Assembly (NCBI RefSeq): GCF_003254465.1
Contig: NZ_QDFI01000015.1
Coordinates: 1-64,000 of the forward strand
Reading direction: 5' to 3'
From: Meridianimarinicoccus zhengii
Lineage (GTDB): Bacteria; Pseudomonadota; Alphaproteobacteria; Rhodobacterales; Rhodobacteraceae
DNA length: 64,000 bases
Shown: one piece after another, positions 18,435 to 26,280 of the stretch
Layout: each line of letters begins with the position of its first letter
Numbering within the stretch: the first letter of the stretch is position 1
Notes under the pieces: generated by a model
Databases searched by the model: none
What the model saw: only the letters and a program-made list of their open reading frames with translations
Told to the model about the DNA's origin: nothing
Program-made: the position numbers and the translations under genes

Positions 18435-19286
18435 GTGCATTTCGACCTGATCCAGCCGTCCGAGGTTCTGACCGGCGCGGTGTTCGCCTCACCCCATAGC
18501 GGACGGGACTACCCGTCCGACCTGCGCATGGCGACCGTGCTGGACGAGCGTGCGTTGCGGTCGTCCGAGGATGCGTTCATGGACCTGCTTGTGAGCGATG
18601 CGCCCAGCCTTGGCGCGCCCTTGCTGCTGGCGCGGACGCCGCGGGCCTATGTGGATCTCAATCGCAGCGTGGACGAGCTGGACCCGGCGGTGATCGACGG
18701 GGTGCGCCGCGGGCCGCACAACCCGCGCGTGACTTCGGGCCTGGGCGTCATCCCGCGGGTGGTGGCCAATGGCCGGGCGATCTATCGCGGCAAGCTGACG
18801 CTCCAGGATGCCCGCGCGCGGCTTGAAACACACTGGCACCCCTATCATGCCGCCTTGCGCGATCTGCTGGCGCGCCAGCAGGCCACGTTCGGCACGGCGG
18901 TGCTCGTGGATTGCCACTCGATGCCCCACGAGGCTATCGAGGGCATGGCCGGGCGAAATGGCCGCGCACCGGATATCGTTCTGGGCGACCGCTTCGGTGC
19001 GGCAGCTTCGCGCGAGATGGTGGACCGGATCGAGCACGCCTTCACGGCCGAAGGGCTGACCGTCGCCCGCAACACGCCCTTCGCCGGCGCCTTCATCGCG
19101 CAAAGGTATGGCAGGCCCGCGCAAGGTTGCCACGTCGTGCAGGTGGAACTGGACCGGGCCCTTTACATGGACGAGGCGACGCTGACGCCGCGGCCCGACT
19201 TCCACGACCTGCGCGCCACAATGGCCCGCGTGATGGCGCGGATCGTGGACATCGCCCGCCCGGCTGTCCCGTTGGCGGCGGAATAG
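18435..19286 (+). CDS. N-formylglutamate amidohydrolase
   Basis: A 283-residue member of the HutG-type N-formylglutamate amidohydrolase family, metal-dependent enzymes hydrolysing N-formyl-L-glutamate or related N-acyl amino acids. Conserved segments: SPHSGRDYP, RAYVDLNRSVDELDP, VDCHSMPHE (metal-ligand type) and GDRFGAAAS. The GTG start at 18435 is chosen because AAGGAG lies five bases upstream; an in-frame ATG at 18417 has none. No hut genes adjoin it, so a role in histidine breakdown is not supported by context. Confidence 0.88.
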   Translation: MHFDLIQPSEVLTGAVFASPHSGRDYPSDLRMATVLDERALRSSEDAFMDLLVSDAPSLGAPLLLARTPRAYVDLNRSVDELDPAVIDGVRRGPHNPRVTSGLGVIPRVVANGRAIYRGKLTLQDARARLETHWHPYHAALRDLLARQQATFGTAVLVDCHSMPHEAIEGMAGRNGRAPDIVLGDRFGAAASREMVDRIEHAFTAEGLTVARNTPFAGAFIAQRYGRPAQGCHVVQVELDRALYMDEATLTPRPDFHDLRATMARVMARIVDIARPAVPLAAE

Positions 19287-19553
19287 ATGCGGCGCGGCAG
19301 GATCGCGCGTGGCCGCCAGTCGGCCCACGCTTCCCGTCGGCATGGTGGTGGACCGGGATAGACGCCAAATTCAGCGCCGCTATGGCGTGCCTGTGCGGGA
19401 ACGGGATCGCGCGCGCATGGCCCCTGTCCGGAACAGCTTGCACATGGCGCCCGTCCGTGTTGTGCACGGTGCCTGCCAGATGGCGTCGCGCTGCCGCCTG
19501 CGCCTGGCGCGCCAGGGTGCCGCCCGTCAGGTCCCGACCCGGAAGGAAACCCG

Positions 19554-20330
19554 ATGCGCATCCAGATCGACCTTGCCTTGCACTATCGGTTTTCGCAGCC
19601 CAACACCGTGTTCCTTGCGCTGGAAGCGTGCAACACGGACGGGCAGGCGATCGTGCAGAGCGAGCTTTATCCGGGCGATTCCGCCCTGACCCGCATTCCC
19701 GGCGATTCCAATGTCGGGGAACGGATCTGGGCCCGGGTGCCGGGCTACGAACTGAGCCTGCAATACCGCGCGCTGGTCGACATCACCCGGTCGCGCGCCG
19801 TGCTCGAAGGCCGGAGCGCGATGCCGCGGCATCTCATTCCGGGCGATGTGGCACCCTATCTCCGCCCGTCCCGGTATTGTCAGTCCGACAAGTTCATGGG
19901 TTTCGTCCAGAAGCGCTTCGGCCACCTGTCCGGCGGCGACAAGGTCGCGGCCATGCGGGCCTGGATCGAGGACGAGCTGACCTATGTCCCCGGCAGTTCG
20001 GACGCCGATACAAATGTGCTGGAAACCTTCGCGGGGCGGCAGGGCGTCTGCCGCGACTACGCGCATCTGATGTGCTCCATGGTGCGCGCGGCCGAGATCC
20101 CGGCGCGGATGGTTGCCGCCTACAGCCCTTACGTCGTGCCGCCCGATTTTCACGCCGTCGCCGAGGTCTGGCTGGACGGGCAATGGCACCTTGTCGACGC
20201 GACAGGCATGTGCGGGGCCGACACGCTGGCGATCATCGCCGTGGGGCGGGACGCCTATGACATCGCGTTCATGGACTCACAGGCCCCTGCGAACATGCTG
20301 TCGCAATCCGTTTTCGTGACGCGGGTCTGA
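19554..20330 (+). CDS. Transglutaminase-like cysteine protease family protein
   Basis: A 258-residue protein of the transglutaminase-like superfamily. An N-terminal beta-rich segment of the type seen in bacterial family members (QIDLALHYRFSQPNTVFLAL) is followed by the core with the catalytic triad in GRQGVCRDYAHLMCSM (Cys), PDFHAVAEVWLDG (His) and HLVDATGM (Asp). There is no signal peptide, so it is probably cytoplasmic. GGAAGGAAACCCG precedes the ATG. These proteins often act as proteases or amidases; the substrate is unknown. Confidence 0.87.
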   Translation: MRIQIDLALHYRFSQPNTVFLALEACNTDGQAIVQSELYPGDSALTRIPGDSNVGERIWARVPGYELSLQYRALVDITRSRAVLEGRSAMPRHLIPGDVAPYLRPSRYCQSDKFMGFVQKRFGHLSGGDKVAAMRAWIEDELTYVPGSSDADTNVLETFAGRQGVCRDYAHLMCSMVRAAEIPARMVAAYSPYVVPPDFHAVAEVWLDGQWHLVDATGMCGADTLAIIAVGRDAYDIAFMDSQAPANMLSQSVFVTRV

Positions 20331-20545
20331 CGCGTCTCGGGGATGCGGCGCGGGCTTTGCCCTGCCGGTCCATGCAATCTCCTTTCCGCGCACCGCTGCC
20401 GCGCGCGGCGTTGCGGGCGCAGACATATGGGGCGGGATGGCCGCGGTCGCATGACCCTCGGGCCGACCCAGTCTTTGGACATTGCCCGGCCGGGTTTCAG
20501 GGGGCGCGAGCCCGAAGGCCGGGCCCCGTGCCCGCGACGACAGGT

Positions 20546-21631
20546 TCAGGCGGAATCGTCGCCGCCGTCCCTTCCGCCTCGTCCGCCGGCCCCCGGCCAT
20601 CCCGGCGGCGCGTCGATCATCTGCATCGGTGGCGCATCAGGGTCCGCGATCGCGGCGAGTGCCGCGCGAGCGAGGAATTCGCCTGCCTTTCGCACGTCCT
20701 CCTCGATGATCAGGATGGGGTCGCGGAACAACCTCAGGAACGGGATCGCGTCCTTCGACAGCAGGTCCACGTCGCGCCCCATGGATCGCCCGCAGGATTC
20801 CAGCCCGGCAACGGCGGCCATGGCCGCCAGGGGCGTGCCCACCAGAACCCCGTCGATGGCCGGGTCGTGGTGCAGCGCGGCGACCACGGCGGACGTGATC
20901 GCGCCGATGGAATCGTCGCTCGATACACCCGGGGCGACGATCAATGCCGCGCCGGCCCTTTCTGCAGCACGTGTCGCGCCGCCGATCATGTGATGGGCAT
21001 AGCTTTCGCCCCGTGGCGGGGCGATCAGCAGAATGCGCCGCCGTCCGGCCCGCGCCAGCCGCGACACGCCCAGTTCACCGAAGGCCGCATTGTCGAAATC
21101 GAAGAAGGCATGTTCCGCGGACCTTTCGCCGCGCCCATGGGTGGCAAAGGGAAAGCCCTTGTCGAGAAGGTAATCGACGCGCGCATCGCGTGGTGCGATC
21201 TGGTTGAGGATGATGGCATCCGCCGATCCCGTCTCCACGATGGTGCGCACGGGATTCATGCGGTCGTCATCGGGGAAATAGGGGGTGATGGTCAGGTGAT
21301 AGCTGGTACCACGCAGCCCGGATGCGATGGCCGAGATCAGCCGCGCGGTCAGGTCCATCATCTCGTGATCCGTAGGCAACACGAGGCTGACGACATTCGT
21401 CCGCCCGGTCCGCAGGCGCACCCCCGCCCGGTTGGGCACATAGCCGATCCGTTCGGCGGTCTGGCGGACCTTCAGCTTGGTGATGGCGCTGATATCCGGC
21501 GCATCGCCGAGCGCGCGCGACACGGTGGGCACGGCGAGCCCCGTAAGGTCCGCGATGGTTCTGAGGGTTGGTTTGCGTGACACCGGCGTTGCTGCGGCTC
21601 CCGTAGGGGGTTCAGGGTTATTGCGGCACAT
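20546..21631 (-). CDS. LacI family transcriptional regulator
   Basis: A 361-residue LacI-type regulator. The DNA-binding headpiece is TLRTIADLTGLAVPTVSRAL followed by the hinge region with YVPNRAGVRLRTGRTNVVSL; the rest is a periplasmic-binding-protein-like sensor domain. The start at 21631 leaves a short leader before the headpiece; longer starts give unlikely N-termini. It is divergent from a sugar-binding protein and GH1 beta-glucosidase, and three LacI-style palindromes lie between them, so it very probably controls those genes and itself. The C-terminus is Gly-rich and probably disordered. Confidence 0.92.
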   Translation of the reverse strand: MCRNNPEPPTGAAATPVSRKPTLRTIADLTGLAVPTVSRALGDAPDISAITKLKVRQTAERIGYVPNRAGVRLRTGRTNVVSLVLPTDHEMMDLTARLISAIASGLRGTSYHLTITPYFPDDDRMNPVRTIVETGSADAIILNQIAPRDARVDYLLDKGFPFATHGRGERSAEHAFFDFDNAAFGELGVSRLARAGRRRILLIAPPRGESYAHHMIGGATRAAERAGAALIVAPGVSSDDSIGAITSAVVAALHHDPAIDGVLVGTPLAAMAAVAGLESCGRSMGRDVDLLSKDAIPFLRLFRDPILIIEEDVRKAGEFLARAALAAIADPDAPPMQMIDAPPGWPGAGGRGGRDGGDDSA

Positions 21632-21662
21632 GAGCACCACCCGGCTACCCTTTTGCAAGCCT

Positions 21663-21674
21663 GCAAGCGCTTGC
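21663..21674. promoter_or_regulatory. LacI-type operator GCAAGCGCTTGC
   Basis: A perfect 12-base palindrome with the central CG step typical of LacI-family operators. It lies 32 bases upstream of the regulator's own start, so it may serve autoregulation. Confidence 0.55.
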
Positions 21675-21719
21675 CCGCCGCGACTGCACGGCACAGCCGG
21701 ATACGTCTTGAAACTACAT

Positions 21720-21733
21720 CTAAATCGTTTTAG
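21720..21733. promoter_or_regulatory. LacI-type operator, site 1 of tandem pair
   Basis: CTAAATCGTTTTAG fits the palindrome CTAAAnCGnTTTAG with a central CG. Its centre is 20 bases from that of the next site, about two helical turns, so two dimers could bind the same face. The sequence differs from the upstream palindrome at 21663. Confidence 0.6.
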
Positions 21734-21739
21734 AAAAAT

Positions 21740-21753
21740 CTACAACGATTTAG
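21740..21753. promoter_or_regulatory. LacI-type operator, site 2, overlapping the ribosome binding site
   Basis: CTACAACGATTTAG has one mismatch to the CTAAAnCGnTTTAG palindrome. It runs into the Shine-Dalgarno AGGAGG (21752-21757) of the sugar-binding-protein gene, so occupancy would lie over the start of the transcript. Confidence 0.58.
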
Positions 21754-21768
21754 GAGGGGGAATCACCT

Positions 21769-23157
21769 ATGACTTACGCTTCGAAGTTGCTGCCTTTCGC
21801 CCGACGGCACGACGCAGTGGCCGCTTGCCTTGCAACGGCCCTGGTCCTGCCGACTGCAGCGCTGGCCGACAGCCATCTGCTGTTTCCCATCGGCGAAGGG
21901 CCGTTCGACTGGGCAGGCTACGAGGCGTTCGCCGCCGAAAACGACTTCACCGGCGAGACGCTGACGATGACCGGGGTCGGGACTGGCGACGATGCCGCGC
22001 GGCTGCGCAATCTCTATGCCTATTTTACCCACGCCACCGGGGCCGAAGTGCAGTATTCCGGGTCCGAAAGCTTCGAGCAGGACATCGTGATCGCCACGCG
22101 CGCCGGCTCCGCCCCGCATATCGCCACCTTCCCGCAACCAGGCCTTGCGCGGGACCTGGCAGCACAGGGTTTCCTGACACCGATCGACGGCCTGTCTGAC
22201 TGGGTGGCGGAAAACTATGCTGCGGGATCGTCATGGGTCGATCTTGCCACCTTTGCCGGGCCGGAGGGCGATGCCGGGCTTTACGGGCTGTTCTACGGGG
22301 TCGATGTCAAGTCGCTGGTCTGGTACGTCCCCGAAGCCTTCGAGGAAGCGGGTTACGCCGTACCCCGGTCGATGGAGGACCTGAAGGCGCTGACCGAACA
22401 GATCGTGGCCGATGGCGGCACGCCGTGGTGCATCGGCATCGGGTCGGCGGCCGCGACCGGCTGGCCCGCGACCGACTGGGTCGAGGACATGATGCTGCGC
22501 ACGCAGCCGCCCGAGGTCTATGACGCCTGGGTTGCCAACGACATGCCGTTCGACGACCCGCGCGTCGTCGCGGCGATCGAGGAATACGGCTGGTTCGCCC
22601 GCAACCCCGATTTCGTGGAGGGCGGGGGCCGCACCGTCGCGGCAACCGATTTCCGCGACAGCGTGCTTGGGCTGTTCTCGTTTCCGCCGGATTGTCTCCT
22701 GCACCGGCAGGCGTCGTTCATCCCCAACTTCTTCCCCGAGGGTGTCGAACTTGGAACCGATGTCGATTTCTTCTACTTCCCGGCCTACGCGGGCAAGGAC
22801 CTGGGCCGGCCAGTGCTGGGGTCCGGCGGGCTCGTGACGATCACGCGGGATGCGCCCGTGGCGCGCGCCTTCATCGAATTCCTGAAAACGCCGGTCGCCC
22901 ACGAGATCTTCATGGCGCAGGGCAATTTCCTGACGCCGCATCTGGGCGCGAACGACGCGACCTATGCCAATGAAACCCAGCGCGCGATGGGGCAGATCCT
23001 GACCGATGCGACCACGTTCCGTTTCGATGCGTCCGACCTGATGCCGGGCGAGATCGGGACATCCGCGTTCTGGAATGCCATGGTGGAGTACACCACAGGC
23101 ACGCCGGCCGAAGAGGTCACGCGCGCCGTGCAGGATCGCTGGGATTCGATCCGCTGA
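21769..23157 (+). CDS. Sugar ABC transporter substrate-binding protein (AglE-like)
   Basis: A 462-residue periplasmic binding protein of the family-1 extracellular solute-binding type, with a signal peptide (ACLATALVLPTAALADS). The N-terminus of the mature part (EGPFDWAGYEAFAAENDFTG) and YSGSESFEQDIVIATRAGSAPHIA recall alpha-glucoside binding proteins of the AglE group. AGGAGG precedes the ATG by 11 bases. No permease or ATPase gene follows; the next gene is a beta-glucosidase. It therefore relies on membrane components encoded elsewhere, or the locus has lost them. Confidence 0.88.
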   Translation: MTYASKLLPFARRHDAVAACLATALVLPTAALADSHLLFPIGEGPFDWAGYEAFAAENDFTGETLTMTGVGTGDDAARLRNLYAYFTHATGAEVQYSGSESFEQDIVIATRAGSAPHIATFPQPGLARDLAAQGFLTPIDGLSDWVAENYAAGSSWVDLATFAGPEGDAGLYGLFYGVDVKSLVWYVPEAFEEAGYAVPRSMEDLKALTEQIVADGGTPWCIGIGSAAATGWPATDWVEDMMLRTQPPEVYDAWVANDMPFDDPRVVAAIEEYGWFARNPDFVEGGGRTVAATDFRDSVLGLFSFPPDCLLHRQASFIPNFFPEGVELGTDVDFFYFPAYAGKDLGRPVLGSGGLVTITRDAPVARAFIEFLKTPVAHEIFMAQGNFLTPHLGANDATYANETQRAMGQILTDATTFRFDASDLMPGEIGTSAFWNAMVEYTTGTPAEEVTRAVQDRWDSIR

Positions 23158-23236
23158 CGACACGGTGCCGGGCGCCGTCGCCACCGGTGACAGGCCCGGC
23201 CCATCACGACACAGGATAACAAGAAAGGAAGCCACC

Positions 23237-24574
23237 ATGGCGCTTTCGCTGAGCAGAGCAGACTTTCCCGAGGGCTTCGACTTCGGCGCGTCCACCGCGG
23301 CCTACCAGATCGAGGGCACGCGCTGGGGCGGGGTCGGCCCGTCGCACTGGGACAGTTTCGCCGCAACGCCCGGCAACGTGGTGCGCGGTGAGGACGGGGC
23401 GGTCGCCTGCGACCACTTCCACCGCTACGCGGAAGACTTGGACCTCTTGCGGGACGGCAATTTCGACGTCTACCGGTTCTCGACATCGTGGACCCGCGTG
23501 ATGCCCGACGGGAAGACCGTGAACCCGGAGGGCCTGGATTTCTACGACCGGCTGGCCGATGCCATCGTCGCACGCGGGCTGAAGCCGTCGCTGACGCTGT
23601 ACCACTGGGACCTGCCCTCGGCGCTGGCCGATCAGGGCGGATGGGCCAACCGGGATGTTGCCGACCGTTTTGCCGACTACACGCGCGCGGTCATGGAACG
23701 CATCGGTGACCGGATGGACAGCGTGGCGACGATCAACGAACCGTGGTGCGTCGCGTGGCTGAGCCATTTCCTTGGGCATCATGCGCCCGGTCTGCGCGAC
23801 ATCCGCGCGGCATCCCGCGCCATGCATCACGTGCTGCTGGCCCATGCGCGGTCGCTGGCGGTTATCCGCGACACGCAGCCCGATTTGCGCGCGGGGATCG
23901 TGCTCAACTTCGCGCATCCCAACCCTGCCAGCGGCGGCGAGGCAGACCGCGCCGCGACCACCCGCTTCGACGGGATCCACAACCGCTGGTTCATCGAGGC
24001 GCTGACGAAGGGTGCCTATCCCGAAGACATCCGCGCAGCGCTCGCGCCGCACATGCCGCAGGGCTGGCAGGACGACATGGGGGACATCGCGGCCCGGATC
24101 GACTGGCTGGGCGTCAACTACTACACGCGCAATACGATAAAGCATGACGCGGACAGCCCGTGGCCGCGATTCCACGAGGTGCCGGGCACCCTGCCCAAGA
24201 CCGACATGGGGTGGGAGATCTACCCCGACGGGTTGCGCGCGCTGCTGCTGCGACTGGCCCGGGACTATACCGGCGACACGCCGATCTACGTCACCGAAAA
24301 CGGCATGGCGGGCGACGATCACCTTAAGGACGGCGCGGTCGATGACCCGGTGCGGGTGCAGTATTTCGACGATCACCTGCGCGCGGTGCATGGCGCGATT
24401 GCCGAGGGCGCGCCGGTGCGCGGCTACTTCGCGTGGTCGCTGCTGGACAATTACGAATGGTCCTTCGGCTACGACAAGCGGTTCGGGATCGTCCATGTGG
24501 ACTACGCCACGCAGGCCCGGGTGCCCAAGGCGTCCTATCGCGCGTTGCAGGCGGCTTTCGCCAGCAATCGCTAG
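23237..24574 (+). CDS. GH1 family beta-glucosidase
   Basis: A 445-residue glycoside hydrolase family 1 enzyme, retaining, cleaving terminal beta-linked glucose or related sugars. The family starts as expected (FPEGFDFGASTAAYQIEG). The acid/base Glu is in TINEPWCV and the nucleophile Glu in IYVTENGMAGDD. YFAWSLLDNYEWSFGY is the usual aglycone-site segment. There is no signal peptide, so it acts on imported glycosides. It follows the sugar-binding protein by 79 bases under presumed LacI control. Confidence 0.95.
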   Translation: MALSLSRADFPEGFDFGASTAAYQIEGTRWGGVGPSHWDSFAATPGNVVRGEDGAVACDHFHRYAEDLDLLRDGNFDVYRFSTSWTRVMPDGKTVNPEGLDFYDRLADAIVARGLKPSLTLYHWDLPSALADQGGWANRDVADRFADYTRAVMERIGDRMDSVATINEPWCVAWLSHFLGHHAPGLRDIRAASRAMHHVLLAHARSLAVIRDTQPDLRAGIVLNFAHPNPASGGEADRAATTRFDGIHNRWFIEALTKGAYPEDIRAALAPHMPQGWQDDMGDIAARIDWLGVNYYTRNTIKHDADSPWPRFHEVPGTLPKTDMGWEIYPDGLRALLLRLARDYTGDTPIYVTENGMAGDDHLKDGAVDDPVRVQYFDDHLRAVHGAIAEGAPVRGYFAWSLLDNYEWSFGYDKRFGIVHVDYATQARVPKASYRALQAAFASNR

Positions 24575-24603
24575 GGTCCGGCGGCATCCCGCACCGGCAA
24601 GGG

Positions 24604-24624
24604 GCCCCGGGTCACGCCCGGGGC
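24604..24624. terminator. Hairpin between convergent beta-glucosidase and DMT transporter genes
   Basis: GCCCCGGG and CCCGGGGC form an 8-base perfect stem around a 5-base loop, 30 bases after the beta-glucosidase stop and 44 bases beyond the DMT transporter stop. No U-run follows. Confidence 0.5.
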
Positions 24625-24667
24625 GGCATCCGCGTGCAACCGGTGTGCCGCGTGGTGGCTGGCGGTG

Positions 24668-25546
24668 TCATGGCTGCCGCGCCTCGCGCAGGATGATGAT
24701 GACGCCGCTCATCACGATGATGGCTGCGCCCGCCATGGTCCAGACGCCCGGAATGTCGCCCCAGATCGCCCAGCCGAGACCCGTGGCCCAGATCAGCGCG
24801 GTGTAGTCGAAGGGTGCGACGATGGCCGCCGGGGCCATGCGGAAGGCCTGCCCGATCAGCGCGAGCCCGAGACTGCCGCACACGGCGATGGCGGCGAAGA
24901 GCACCAGGTCGGCGGTCTGCACGGGCGTCCAGACCGCCAGCGCCGGACCCGCCGCGTAGATCATCGGGAACAGCATCGCGAACAGCATCATCGTCCAGAG
25001 CCGTTCGTCCCGTCCGATCCAGCGCGCCGTGATCATGAACAGTGCGTATCCCAGCGCCGTGCCCACGGGCAGCAGCGCCGCCGGCTGGAACGCGGCGCTG
25101 CCCGGGCGCACGATCACCAGAACCCCGACGAACCCCAGCATTACCGCAGCCCAGCGGCGCCAGCCGACCTGTTCCCCCAGCAGCGGCACCGACAGCGCGG
25201 TGATGAAGATCGGCGCGGAGAACACGAGCGCCGTCGCCTCGGCAAGCGGCATGAGCTTCAGCGCGGTGAAGAACAGCGCCGCTGCCACGACCATCAGAAG
25301 CCCGCGCAGGGCATGCAGGCGCAGGTGGCGGCTGCGCAGGCCCGTCCGTCCGAAGACGGCAAGGATCACCGCGGCGATCAGCGGCACGGCGATCAGGTTG
25401 CGCAGGAAGATGATCTGGATGGGCGCGTAGCGATCGGTGAGCAGCTTGGCCATCGCATCGTTCGCCACGAGGAACATCACACCCGCGCAGATCGTCAGGA
25501 TCGCCATGGGCGTCTCGCGGGCATTCAGGGTGCCAAGGCTGCGCAT
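24668..25546 (-). CDS. DMT family (EamA) transporter
   Basis: A 292-residue membrane protein with ten hydrophobic segments in two EamA repeats (first ending near LSVPLLGEQVGWRRWAAVM, second near LIWATGLGWAIWGDIPGVWT). Members export amino acids, nucleosides or other metabolites; the substrate cannot be told. It is divergent from the MarR regulator gene, whose palindromic operator candidate lies about 100 bases from its start, so it could be a regulatory target. Confidence 0.88.
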   Translation of the reverse strand: MRSLGTLNARETPMAILTICAGVMFLVANDAMAKLLTDRYAPIQIIFLRNLIAVPLIAAVILAVFGRTGLRSRHLRLHALRGLLMVVAAALFFTALKLMPLAEATALVFSAPIFITALSVPLLGEQVGWRRWAAVMLGFVGVLVIVRPGSAAFQPAALLPVGTALGYALFMITARWIGRDERLWTMMLFAMLFPMIYAAGPALAVWTPVQTADLVLFAAIAVCGSLGLALIGQAFRMAPAAIVAPFDYTALIWATGLGWAIWGDIPGVWTMAGAAIIVMSGVIIILREARQP

Positions 25547-25644
25547 GCGCGGTCCTCCGGTTCGAACTGGTGATCGGCTCTGCGCTACCAGAGCGGCACG
25601 CGGGATGCGAGGGCCGTGGACCCCGCCGAGTGCTTGTCACGGAA

Positions 25645-25659
25645 GTATCGATTCGATAC
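25645..25659. promoter_or_regulatory. Palindromic MarR-type operator candidate GTATCGATTCGATAC
   Basis: Perfect 7-base arms around one central base, centred 17 bases upstream of the MarR start at 25669. The position suits autorepression and possibly control of the divergent DMT transporter. Confidence 0.55.
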
Positions 25660-25668
25660 CAAGAGGCG

Positions 25669-26280
25669 ATGACTGCATCGCCCGAGACATCCGACAGGAT
25701 CGCCGAACTTCTTGTCCATCTGGGCCGCGCGGCGCGCTGCGAATCCGGCGGGTCGGACCTGACTGCGGCGCAATGGACATGCCTGCGGTTCTTCGCCCGT
25801 GCGAACGGCAGCACCCGCACGCCGTCGGGTTTCGCCAGTTTTCAGGCGACGACCCGCGGCACGGCGTCCCAGATCGTCAAGAGCCTCGAATCCCGCGGCC
25901 TCGTCGTGCGGACCCGGTCGGACCGGGACGGGCGCAGCGTGCGGTTCGATCTGACGGGCGCGGGCCATGCCATGCTGCGCCGCGACCCGCTGCGCGACAT
26001 GATCGGCGTGATCGGGCGGCTCGACGCCGACGACCGGGTCCGGTTCCTGGCCACGCTGTCACGGCTGGTGTCGGGGCTTGCCGACCGACGCGCGGCCCCC
26101 ACCTTTGGCACCTGCCGCGATTGCAGCCATTTCGCGCCGCAGCGCGACGGAGGTTACTGCGCCTGCATGGCCGCCGAACTGGTGCCCGACGAAATCGACA
26201 GGCTGTGCGCGGTGTTCGCACCGGCCTCCACCCCAAAGACCGCCCCGCAGACGGAAGGACAGCAAGATGCCAGCACCTGA
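25669..26280 (+). CDS. MarR family regulator with C-terminal cysteine cluster
   Basis: A 203-residue winged-helix regulator. The HTH region is FASFQATTRGTASQIVKSLE with wing RSDRDGRSVRFDLT. An extension after residue 140 carries five cysteines, C149, C152, C164, C166 and C180 (TFGTCRDCSHF, GGYCACMAAE, EIDRLCAVF), which could bind a metal or an iron-sulfur cluster; ordinary MarR proteins lack this. AAGAGG supports the start at 25669. Its end overlaps by 14 bases the start of an Mrp-type Fe-S carrier gene, followed by an Nfu gene, so the regulator may sense Fe-S or redox status. That role is inference. Confidence 0.85.
   Translation: MTASPETSDRIAELLVHLGRAARCESGGSDLTAAQWTCLRFFARANGSTRTPSGFASFQATTRGTASQIVKSLESRGLVVRTRSDRDGRSVRFDLTGAGHAMLRRDPLRDMIGVIGRLDADDRVRFLATLSRLVSGLADRRAAPTFGTCRDCSHFAPQRDGGYCACMAAELVPDEIDRLCAVFAPASTPKTAPQTEGQQDAST

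Noticed and set aside
19287-19553. Open frame (from 19309) between the amidohydrolase and the transglutaminase-like gene
   Set aside because: No ribosome binding site or motif, and it continues out of frame into the transglutaminase-like gene; I see nothing functional in the gap.
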